Assembly (NCBI GenBank): GCA_945910005.1
Contig: CAMDTW010000641.1
Coordinates: 749,001 to 813,000 of the forward strand
Reading direction: 5' to 3'
From: Isoperla grammatica
Lineage: Eukaryota > Arthropoda > Insecta > Plecoptera > Perlodidae
DNA length: 64,000 bases
Shown here in pieces: positions 1 through 11,000 of this stretch; within the stretch, counting starts at the first letter, position 1; each line of letters opens with the position of its first letter. The translations under genes and the position numbers were made by a program. The notes beneath the pieces are model-generated. The model was not told the origin of the DNA and ran no database searches. It saw only the letters and a program-made list of their open reading frames with translations.

Positions 1-844
1 GGTGACTGTACTTGACAACCTTGCGGTAAGTCAGTGACATAGAAGCCACTACATGCAACGTATGAGGACAACGCATGTTTCCTTGCCTGTGACGGTGACT
101 GTACTTGATAAACCCTGCGCTAAGTCAGTGACATGAAAGCCACTACATGCAACGTATGAGGACAACGCATGTTTTCTTGCTTGTGACGGTGACTGTACTT
201 GATAAACCCTGCGCTAAGTCAGTGACATAGAAGCCACTACATGCAACGTATCAGGACAACGCATGTTTCCTTGCTTGTGACGGTGATTGTACTTTATAAA
301 CCCTGCGCTAAGTCAGTGACATAGAAGCCACTACATGCAACGTATGAGGACAACGCATGTTTCCTTGCTTGTGACGGTGACTGTACTTGATAAACCCTGC
401 GCTAGTCAGTGACATGAAAGCCACTACATGCAACATATCAGGACAACGCATGTTTCCTCGCTTGTGACGGTGACTGTACATGATAAACCCTGCGCTAAGT
501 CAGTGACATAGAAGCCACTACATGCAACATATCAGGACAACGCATGTTGTCTTGCTTGTGACGGTGACTGTACTTGATAAACCCTGCGCTAAGTCAGTGA
601 CATGAAAGCCACTACATGCAACGTATGAGGACAACGCATGTTTCCTTGCTTGTGACGGTGACTGTACTTGATAAACCCTGCGCTTAGTCAGTGACATGAA
701 CCCACTACATGCAACGTATCAGGACAACGCATGTTTCCTTGCTTGTGACGGTGACTGTACTTGATAAAACCCTGCGCTAAGTCAGTGACATAGAAGCCAC
801 TACATGCAACGTATGAGGACAATGCATGTTTCCTTGCTTGTGAC

Positions 845-938
845 GGTGACTGTACTTGATAAACCCTGCGCTAAGTCAGTGACATGAAAGCCACTACATG
901 CAACGTATGAGGACAACGCATGTTTCCTTGCTTGTGAC
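845..938 (+). repeat. Exemplar consensus monomer (94 bp)
   Basis: This copy carries what appears to be the commonest base at every position. It is about 47% G+C (44 of 94). CpG steps lie at positions 25-26, 60-61, 73-74 and across the monomer joint (94 to 1). Internal structure: ACATGC at 52-57 is mirrored by GCATGT at 74-79 across a 16-base loop; GTCA-G-TGAC lies at 31-39; TGAC occurs twice across the monomer joint (TGACGGTGAC); and CAACGTATG is followed 13 bases later by the near-copy CAACGCATG. These direct half-repeats may be a trace of how the unit arose, which is inference. There is no poly-A tract or transposon terminus. Confidence 0.95.
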
Positions 939-2536
939 GGTGACTGTACTTGATAAACCCTGCGCTAAGGCAGTGACATGGAAGCCACGACATGCAACAT
1001 ATCAGGACTACTCATGTTTCCTGGCTTGTGACGGTCACTGTACTTGATAAACCCTGCGCTAAGTCAGTGACATGAAAGCCACTATATGCAACGTATGAGG
1101 ACAACGCATGTTTCCTTGCTTGTGGCGGTGACTGTACTTGATAAACCCTGCGCTTAGTCAGTGACATGAAAGCCACTACATGCAACGTATGAGGACAACT
1201 CATGTTTCCTTGCTTGTGACGGTGACGTTACTTGATAAACCCTGCGCTAAGTCAGTGACATGAAAGCCACTACATGCAACGTATGAGGACAACTCATGTT
1301 TCCTTGCTTGTGACGGTGACGTTACTTGATAAACCCTGCGCTAAGTCAGTGACATGAAAGCCACTATATGCAACGTATCAGGACAACGCATGTTACCTTG
1401 CTTGTGACGGTGACTGTACTTGATAAACCCTGCGCTAAGTCAGTGACATGAAAGCCACTACATGCAACGTATGAGGACAACTCATGTTTCCTTGCTTGTG
1501 ACGGTGACGTTACTTGATAAACCCTGCGCTAAGTCAGTGACATAAAAGCCACTACATGCAACGTATCAGGACAACGCATGTTTCCTTGCTTGTGACGGTG
1601 ACTGTACTTGATAAACCCTGCACTAAGTCAGTGACATGAAAGCCACTACATGCAACGTATCAGGACAACGCATGTTTTCTTGCTTGTGACGGTGACTGTA
1701 CTTGATAAACCCAGCGCTAAGTCAGTGACATGAAAGCCACTACATGCAACGTATCAGGACAACGCATGTTTTCTTGCTTGTGACGGTGGCTGTACTTGAT
1801 AAACCCTGCGCTAAGTCACTGACATGAAAGCCACTACATGCAACGTATGATGACAACTCATGTTTCCTTGCTTGTGACGGTCACTGTACTTGATAAACCC
1901 TGCGCTAAGTCAGTGACATGAAAGCCACTACATGCAACGTATCAGGACAACGCATGTTTTCTTGCTTGTGACGGTGACTGTACTTGATAAACCCTGCACT
2001 AAGTCAGTGACATAAAAGCCACTACATGCAACGTATCAGGACAACGCATGTTTTCTTGCTTGTGACGGTGACTGTACTTGATAAACCCTGCGCTAAGTCA
2101 GTGACATGAAAGCCACTACATCCAACGTATCAGGACAACGCATGTTTTCTTGCTTGTGACGGTGGCTGTACTTGATAAACACTGCGCTAAGTCAGTGACA
2201 TGAAAGCCACTACATGCAACGTATCAGGACAACGCATGTTTTCTTGCTTGTGACGGTGACTGTTCTTGATAAACCCTTCGCTAAGTCAGTGACATAGAAG
2301 CCACTACATGCAACATATCAGGACAACGCATGTTTTCTCGCTTGTGACGGTGACTGTACTTGATAAACCCTGCGCTAAGTCAGTGACATAGAAGCCACTA
2401 CATGCAACATATCAGGACAACTCATGTTTCCTCTATTGTGACGGTGACTGTACTTGATAAACCCTGCGCTAAGTCAGTGACATAGAAGCCACTACATGCA
2501 ACGTATGAGGACAACGCATGTTTCGTTGCTTGTGAC

Positions 2537-2592
2537 GGTGACTGTTCTTGATAAACCCTGCAAAAGTCAGTGACATAGAAGCCACTTGTGAC
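2537..2592 (+). repeat. 56 bp truncated monomer, first half of fused pair
   Basis: The monomer runs normally to AGAAGCCACT and then joins directly to TGTGAC, losing the second half that carries the ACATGC/GCATGT inverted repeat. It also has CTGCAAAAGTC in place of CTGCGCTAAGTC. It is followed by an 82 bp monomer (2593-2674). The same pair recurs at 27406, 36831, 42391, 45333, 52397 and 57299, so the deletion happened once and was spread by block duplication. Confidence 0.9.
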
Positions 2593-2674
2593 GGTGACTG
2601 TACTTGATTAACCTTTGACATAGAAGCCACTACATGCAACGTATCAGGACAACGCATGTTTCCTTGATTGTGAC
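2593..2674 (+). repeat. 82 bp monomer lacking CTGCGCTAAGTCAG segment
   Basis: AAACC joins to TTTGACATAG, a 12 bp shortening that removes the GCGC CpG and the GTCA-G-TGAC motif. Over twenty monomers with this joint are scattered through the window, for example at 15031-15112, 24788-24869, 42447-42528, 45389-45470, 52453-52534 and 57355-57436. It marks particular higher-order blocks and is a useful landmark for aligning them. Confidence 0.9.
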
Positions 2675-3613
2675 GGTGACTTTACTTGATAAACCTTGCG
2701 CTAAGTATGTGACATAGAAGCCACTACATGCAACGTATGAGGACAACGCATGTTTCCTTGCTTGTGACGGTGACTGTACTTGATAAACCCTGCGCTAAGT
2801 CAGTGACATAGAAGCCACTTCATGCAACGTGAGAGGACAACGCATGTTTCCTTGCTTGTGACGGTGACTGTACTTGATAAACCCTGCAAAAGTCAGTGAC
2901 ATAGAAGCCACTACAAGCAACGTATCAGGACAACGCATGTTTCCTCGCTTGTGACGGTGACTGTACTTGATATACCCTGTGCTAAGTCAGTGACATAGAA
3001 GCCACTTCATGCAACATATCAGGACAACGCATGTTTTCTCTATTGTGACGGTGACTCTACTTGATAAACCCTGCGCTAAGTCAGTGACATGAAAGCCAGT
3101 TCATGCAACATATCAGGACAACGCATGTTTCCTTGCTTGTGACTGTGACTGTACTTGATAAACCCTGCGCTAAGTCAGTGACATAGAAGCCACAACATGC
3201 AACGTATCAGGACAACGCATGTTTCCTTGCTTGTGAAGGTGACTGTACTTTATAAACCCTGCGCTAAGTCAGTGACATAGAAGCCACTACATGCAACGTA
3301 TGAGGACAACGCATGTTTCCTTGCTTGTGACGGTGACTGGACTTGATAAACCCTGCGCTTAGTCAGTGACATGAAAGCCACTACATGGAACGTATGAGGA
3401 CATAGCATGTTTCCTTGCTTGTGACGGTGACTGTACTTGATAAACCCTGCGCTATGTCAGTGACATGAAAGCCACTACATGCAACATATCAGGACAACGC
3501 CTGTTTCCTCGCTTGTGACGGTGACTGTACATGATAAACCCTGCGCTAAGTCAGTGACATAGAAGCCACTACATGCAACATATCAGGACAACGCATGTTG
3601 TCTTGCTTGTGAC

Positions 3614-3639
3614 GGTCACTGTACTTCCTTGCTCGTGAC
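3614..3639 (+). repeat. 26 bp monomer remnant (68 bp deletion)
   Basis: GGTCACTGTACTT is fused directly to CCTTGCTCGTGAC, leaving only the two ends of a monomer. The same remnant is at 8994-9019 in the second tandem copy. The third relative has a full-length monomer at the corresponding place (28859 onward), so the deletion predates the A-to-B duplication but is absent from the third lineage. The right-hand side resembles sequence near 42611, so the joint also changes which block follows. Confidence 0.9.
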
Positions 3640-6600
3640 GGTGACTATACTTGATAAACCCTGCGCTTAGTCAGTGATATGAAAGCCACTACATGCAACG
3701 TATGAGGACAACGCATGTTTTCTTGCTTGTGACGGTGACTGTACTTGATAAACCCTGCGCTAAGTCACTGACATAGAAGCCACTACATGCAACATATCAG
3801 GACAACGCATGTTTTCTCGCTTGTGACGGTGACTGTACTTGATACACCCTGCGCTAAGTCAGTGACATAGAAGCCACTACATGAAACATATCAGGACAAC
3901 TCATGTTTCCTCTATTGTGACGGTGACTGTACTTGATTAACCCTGCGCTTAATCAGTGACATAGAAGCCACTACATGCAACGTATGAGGACAACGCATGT
4001 TTCCTTGCTTGTGACGGTGACTGTACTTGATAAACCCTGCAAAAGTCAGTGACATAGAAGCCACTACAAGCAACGTATCAGGACAACGCATGTTTCCTCG
4101 CTTGTGACGGTGACTGTACTTGATTAACCCTGCGCTAAGTCAGTGACATGAAAGCCACTACATGGAACGTATGAGGACATAGCATGTTTCCTTGCTTGTG
4201 ACGGTGACTGTACTTGATAAACCCTGCGCTATGTCAGTGACATGAAAGCCACTACATGCAACATATCAGGACAACGACTGTTTCCTCGCTTGTGACGGTG
4301 ACTGTACATGATAAACCCTGCGCTAAGTCAGTGACATAGAAGCCACTACATGCAACATATCAGGACAACGCATGTTGTCTTGCTTGTGACGGTCACTGTA
4401 CTTGATAAACCCTGCGCTAAGTCAGTGACATGAAAGCCACTACATGCAACGTATGAGGACAACGCATGTTTCCTTGCTTGTGACGGTGACTGTACTTGAT
4501 AAACCCTGCGCTAAGTCAGTGACATGAAAGCCACTTCATGCAACGTATCAAAACAACGCATGTTTCCTTGCTTGTGACGGTGACTGTACTTGATAAAACC
4601 CTGCGCTAAGTCAGTGACATAGAAGCCACTACATGCAACGTATAAGGACAATGCATGTTTCCTTGCTTGTGACGGTGACTGTACTTGATAAACCCTGCGC
4701 TAAGTCAGTGACATGAAAGCCACTACATGCAACGTATGATGACAACGCATGTTTCCTTGCTTGTGACGGTGACTGTACTTGATAAACCCTGCGCTAAGTC
4801 AGTGACTTGGTAGCCACGACATGCAACATATCAGGACTACTCATGTTTCTTTGCTTGTGACGGTCACTGTACTTGATAAACCCTGCGCTAACTCAGTGAC
4901 ATGAAAGCCACTACATGCAACGTATGAGGACAACGCATGTTTCCTTGCTTGTGACGGTGACTGTACTTGATAAACCCTGCGCTAAGTCAGTGACATGAAA
5001 GCACTACATGCAACGTATGAGGATAACGCATCTTTCCTTGCTTGTGACGGTGACTGTACTTGATAAACCCTGCGCTAAGTCAGTGACATAGAAGCCACTT
5101 CATGCAACATATCAGGACAACGCATGTTTCCTTGCTTGTGACGGTCACTGTAATTGATAAACCCTGCGCTAAGTCAGTGATATGAAAGCCACTACATGCA
5201 ACGTATGAGGACAACTCATGTTTCCTTGCTTGTGACGGTGACGTTACTTGATAAACCCTGCGCCAAGTCAGTGACATGAAAGCCACTACATGCAACGTAT
5301 CAGCACAACGCATGTTTTTTTGCTTGTGACGGTGACTGTACTTGATAAACCCTGCGCTAAGTCAGTGACATGAAAGCCACTACATGCAACGTATCAGGAC
5401 AACGCATATTTTCTTGCTTGTGACGGTGGCTGTACTATATAAACCCTGCGCTAAGTCAGTGACATGAAAGCCACTACATGCGACGTATCAGGACAACGCA
5501 TGTTTCCTTGCTTGTGACGGTGACTGTACTTGATAAATCCCTGCGCTAAGTCAGTGACATAGAAGCCACTACATGCAACGTATGAGGACAATGCATGTTT
5601 CCTTGCTTGTGACGGTGACTGTACTTGATAAACCCTGCGCTAAGTCAGTGACATGAAAGCCACTACATGCAACGTATGAGGACAACGCATGTTTCCTTGC
5701 TTGTGACGGTGACTGTACTTGATAAACCCTGCGCTAAGGCAGTGACATGGAAGCCACGACATGCAACATATCAGGACTACTCATGTTTCCTTGCTTGTGA
5801 CGGTCACTGTACTTGATAAACCCTGCTTTAAGTCAGTGACATGAAAGCAACTACATGCAACGTATGAGGACAACGCATGTTTCCTCGCTTGTGACGGTGA
5901 CTGTACATGATAAACCCTGCGCTAAGTCAGTGACATAGAAGCCACTACATGCAACATATCAGGACAACGCATGTTGTCTTGCTTGTGACGGTCACTGTAC
6001 TTGATAAACCCTGCGCTAAGTCAGTGACATGAAAGCCACTACATGCAACGTATGAGGACAACGCATGTTACCTTGCTTGTGACGGTGACTGTACTTGATA
6101 ACCCTGCGCTAAGTCAGTGACATGAAAGCCACTACATGCAACGTATCAGGACAACGCATGTTTCCTTGCTTGTGACGGTGACTGTACTTGATAAAACCCT
6201 GCGCTAAGTCAGTGACATAGAAGCCACTACATGCAACGTATAAGGACAATGCATGTTTCCTTGCTTGTGACGGTGACTGTACTTGATAAACCCTGCGCTA
6301 AGTCAGTGACATTAAAGCCACTACATGCAACGTATGAGGACAACGCATGTTTCCTTGCTTGTGACGGTGACTTTACTTGATAAACCCTGCGCTAAGTCAG
6401 TGACATGGTAGCCACGACATGCAACATATCAGGACTACTCATGTTTCCTTGCTTGTGACGGTCACTGTACTTGATAAACCCTGCGCTTACTCAGTGACAT
6501 GAAAGCCACTACATGCAACGTATGAGGACAACGCATGTTTCCTTGCTTGTGACGGTGACTGTACTTGATAAACCCTGCGCTAAGTCAGTGACATGAAAGC

Positions 6601-7023
6601 CACTACATGCAACGTATGAGGACAACGCATGTTTCCTTGCTTGTGACGGTGACTGTACTTGATAAACCCTGCGCTTAGTCAGTGACATAGAAGCCACTAC
6701 ATGCAACATATCAGGACAACGCATGTTTCCTTGCTTGTGACGGTCACTGTAATTGATAAACCCTGCGCTAAGTCAGTGATATGAAAGCCACTACATGCAA
6801 CGTATGAGGACAACTCATGTTTCCTTGCTTGTGACGGTGACTGTACTTGATAAACCCTGCGCCAAGTCAGTGACATGAAAGCCACTACATGCAACGTATC
6901 AGCACAACGCATGTTTTCTTGCTTGTGACGGTGACTGTACTTGATAAACCCTGCGCTAAGTCAGTGACATGAAAGCCACTACATGCAACGTATCAGGACA
7001 ACGCATGTTTTCTTGCTTGTGAC

Positions 7024-7117
7024 GGTGGCTGTACTATAAAAAACCTGCGCTAAGTCAGTGACATGAAAGCAACTACATGCAACGTATCAGGACAACGCAT
7101 GTTTTCTTGCTTGTGAC
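7024..7117 (+). repeat. Variant monomer with TATA-like element (marker)
   Basis: A rare variant monomer starting GGTGGCTGTACTATA carries TATATAAA (here TATAAAAA) at about positions 12-19. Monomers of this type start at 5425, 7024, 10899, 12685, 16344, 30364, 32153, 47445, 58376 and 59788. They are excellent markers for aligning higher-order copies. The element resembles a TATA box, but nothing else suggests a promoter. The 94 bp end given here is approximate because this copy has indels. Confidence 0.7.
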
Positions 7118-7960
7118 GGTGACTGTACTTGATAAACCCTGCGCTAAGTCAGTGACATGAAAGCCACTTCATGCAACATATCAGGACAACGCATGTTTCC
7201 TTGCTTGTGATGGTGACTGTAATTGATAAACCCTGCGCTAAGTCAGTGACTTAGAAGCCACTACATGCAACATATCAGGACAACGCATGTTTCCTTGCTT
7301 GTGACGGTGACTGTACTTGATAAACCTGCGCTAAGTCAGTGACATAGAAGCCACTACATGCAACATATCAGGACAACGCATGTTTCCTTGCTTGTGACGG
7401 TGACTGTACGTGATAAACCCTGCGCTTAGTCAGTGACATGAAAGCCACTACATGGAACGTATGAGGACAACGCATGTTTCCTTGCTTGTGACGGTGACTT
7501 TACTTGATAAACCCTGCGCTATGTCAGTGACATGAAAGCCACTACATGCAACATATCAGGACAACGCATGTTTCCTCGCTTGTGACGGTGACTGTACATG
7601 ATAAACCCTGCGCTAAGTCAGTGACATAGAAGCCACTACATGCAACATATCAGGACAACGCATGTTTCCTTGCTTGTGACGGTCACTGTACTTGATAAAC
7701 CTGCGCTAAGTCAGTGACATAGAAGCCACTACATGCAACATATCAGGACAACGCATGTTTCCTCGCTTGTGACGGTGACTGTACTTGATAAACCCTGCGC
7801 TAAGTCAGTGACATGAAAGCCATTACATGCAACGTATCAGGACAACGCATGTTTTCTTGCTTGTGACGGTGACTGTACTTGATAAAACCCTGCGCTAAGT
7901 CAGTGACAGAAGCCACTACATGCAACGTTTGAGGACAACGCATGTTTCCTTGCTTGTGAC

Positions 7961-8054
7961 GGTGACTGTACTTGATAAACCCTGCGCTAAGTCAGTGACA
8001 TGAAAGCCACTACATGCAACGTATGAGGACAACGCATGTTTCCTCTATTGTGAC
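7961..8054 (+). repeat. Chimeric monomer at A/B duplication joint
   Basis: The left part matches the monomer in the third relative near 33088-33170. The right end (TCCTCTATTGTGAC) matches the monomer that precedes that relative's start at 27920. Length stays exactly 94 bp. This is the expected product of an unequal homologous exchange that created the tandem duplication 2769-8054 / 8055-13716. Confidence 0.8.
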
Positions 8055-11000
8055 GGTGACTGTACTTGATAAACCCTGCGCTAAGTCAGTGACATAGAAG
8101 CCACTTCATGCAACGTGAGAGGACAACGCATGTTTCCTTGCTTGTGACGGTGACTGTTCTTGATAAACCCTGCAAAAGTCAGTGACATAGAAGCCACTAC
8201 AAGCAACGTATCAGGACAACGCATGTTTCCTCGCTTGTGACGGTGACTGTACTTGATATACCCTGTGCTAAGTCAGTGACATAGAAGCCACTTCATGCAA
8301 CATATCAGGACAACGCATGTTTTCTCTATTGTGACGGTGACTCTACTTGATAAACCCTGCGCTAAGTCAGTGACATGAAAGCCAGTTCATGCAACATATC
8401 AGGACAACGCATGTTTCCTTGCTTGTGACTGTGACTGTACTTGATAAACCCTACGCTAAGTCAGTGACATAGAAGCCACAACATGCAACGTATCAGGACA
8501 ACGCATGTTTCCTTGCTTGTGAAGGTGACTGTACTTTATAAACCCTGCGCTAAGTCAGTGACATAGAAGCCACTACATGCAACGTATGAGGACAACGCAT
8601 GTTTCCTTGCTTGTGACGGTGACTGGACTTGATAAACCCTGCGCTAAGTCAGTGACATAGAAGCCACTACATGCAACATATCAGGACAACGCATGTTTCC
8701 CTGCTTGCGACGGTGACTGTACTTGATAAACCCTGCGCTAAGTCAGTGACATGAAAGCCACTACATGGAACGTATGAGGACATAGCATGTTTCCTTGCTT
8801 GTGACGGTGACTGTACTTGATAAACCCTGCGCTATGTCAGTGACATGAAAGCCACTACATGCAACATATCAGGACAACGCCTGTTTCCTCGCTTGTGACG
8901 GTGACTGTACATGATAAACTCTGCGCTAAGTCAGTGACATAGAAGCCACTACATGCAACATATCAGGACAACGCATGTTGTCTTGCTTGTGACGGTCACT
9001 GTACTTCCTTGCTCGTGACGGTGACTATACTTGATAAACCCTGCGCTTAGTCAGTGATATGAAAGCCACTACATGCAACGTATGAGGACAACGCATGTTT
9101 TCTTGCTTGTGACGGTGACTGTACTTGATAAACCCTGCGCTAAGTCACTGACATAGAAGCCACTACATGCAACATATCAGGACAACGCATGTTTACTCGC
9201 TTGTGACGGTGACTGTACTTGATACACCCTGCGCTAAGTCAGTGACATAGAAGCCACTACATGCAACATATCAGGACAACTCATGTTTCCTCTATTGTGA
9301 CGGTGACTGTACTTGATTAACCCTGCGCTTAGTCAGTGACATAGAAGCCACTACATGCAACGTATGAGGGCAACGCATGTTTCCTTGCTTGTGACGGTGA
9401 CTGTACTTGATAAACCCTGCAAAAGTCAGTGACATAGAAGCCACTACAAGCAACGTATCAGGACAACGCATGTTTCCTCGCTTGTGACGGTGACTGTACT
9501 TGATTAACCCTGCGCTAAGTCAGTGACATGAAAGCCACTACATGGAACGTATGAGGACATAGCATGTTTCCTTGCTTGTGACGGTGACTGTACTTGATAA
9601 ACCCTGCGCTATGTCAGTGACATGAAAGCCACTACATGCAACATATCAGGACAACGACTGTTTCCTCGCTTGTGACGGTGACTGTACATGATAAACCCTG
9701 CGCTAAGTCAGTGACATAGAAGCCACTACATGCAACATATCAGGACAACGCATGTTGTCTTGCTTGTGACGGTCACTGTACTTGATAAACCCTGCGCTAA
9801 GTCAGTGACATGAAAGCCACTACATGCAACGTATGAGGACAACGCATGTTTCCTTGCTTGTGACGGTGACTGTACTTGATAAACCCTGCGCTAAGTCAGT
9901 AACATGAAAGCCACTTCATGCAACGTATCAAAACAACGCATGTTTTCTTGCTTGTGACGGTGACTGTACTTGATAAAACCCTGCGCTAAGTCAGTGACAT
10001 AGAAGCCACTACATGCAACGTATAAGGACAATGCATGTTTCCTTGCTTGTGACGGTGACTGTACTTGATAAACCCTGCGCTAAGTCAGTGACATGAAAGC
10101 CACTACATGCAACGTATGATGACAACGCATGTTTCCTTGCTTGTGACGGTGACTGTACATGATAAACCCTGCGCTAAGTCAGTAACTTGGTAGCCACGAC
10201 ATGCAACATATCAGGACTACTCATGTTTCTTTGCTTGTGACGGTCACTGTACTTGATAAACCCTGCGCTAACTCAGTGACATGAAAGCCACTACATGCAA
10301 CGTATGAGGACAACGCATGTTTCCTTGCTTGTGACGGTGACTGTACTTGATAAACCCTGCGCTAAGTCAGTGACATGAAAGCACTACATGCAACGTATGA
10401 GGATAACGCATCTTTCCTTGCTTGTGACGGTGACTGTACTTGATAAACCCTGCGCTAAGTCAGTGACATAGAAGCCACTTCATGCAACATATCAGGACAA
10501 CGCATGTTTCCTTGCTTGTGACGGTCACTGTAATTGATAAACCCTGCGCTAAGTCAGTGATATGAAAGCCACTACATGCAACGTATGAGGACAACTCATG
10601 TTTCCTTGCTTGTGACGGTGACGTTACTTGATAAACCCTGCGCTAAGTCAGTGACATGAAACCCACTACATGCAACGTATCAGGACAACGCATGTTTCCT
10701 TGCTTGTGACGGTGACTGTACTTGATAAACCCTGCGCCAAGTCAGTGACATGAAAGCCACTACATGCAACGTATCAGCACAACGCATGTTTTCTTGCTTG
10801 TGACGGTGACTGTACTTGATAAACCCTGCGCTAAGCCAGTGACATGAAAGCCACTACATGCAACGTATCAGGACAACGCATGTTTTCTTGCTTGTGACGG
10901 TGGCTGTACTATATAAACCCTGCGCTAAGTCAGTGACATGAAAGCCACTACATGCGACGTATCAGGACAACGCATGTTTCCTTGCTTGTGACGGTGACTG

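Larger units (their letters stand above)
1..2738. repeat. Higher-order block P, copy 1
   Basis: This run of about 29 variant monomers recurs base for base in the same order at 24870-27607 (offset 24,869, no net indel). Shared landmarks include the 93 bp opening monomer with CTTGACAACC, a one-base-short monomer at 376-468, a one-base-long monomer at 750-844, the CTATATGC variants and the 56+82 bp truncated pair at 2537-2674. The two differences noticed are at 2014 (A against G) and 2546 (T against A); the comparison was not exhaustive. The match stops in the monomer starting at 2675, which looks chimeric. The window opens exactly on a monomer boundary as defined here, which has no biological meaning. 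Confidence 0.9.
2769..8054. repeat. Higher-order block A (5,286 bp), first tandem copy
   Basis: This block begins with the monomer holding CAACGTGAGAGG and is tandemly duplicated from 8055 onward. The offset to the next copy is 5,286 at the start, 5,380 after one missing monomer near 3340, and 5,474 after another near 5260. A related single copy is at 27920-33176. It contains an internal partial duplication: the run from CTACATGGAA at 3381 repeats at 4158, separated by the 26 bp remnant at 3614-3639. The segment 5735-6700 differs from its counterpart in the second copy although the lengths agree. The last monomer (7961-8054) is chimeric and marks the duplication joint. Confidence 0.85.

Noticed and set aside
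52..79. Rho-independent terminator from the ACATGC/GCATGT arms
   Set aside because: The stem is only six pairs with a 16-base loop and no following T-run, and the context is not bacterial.
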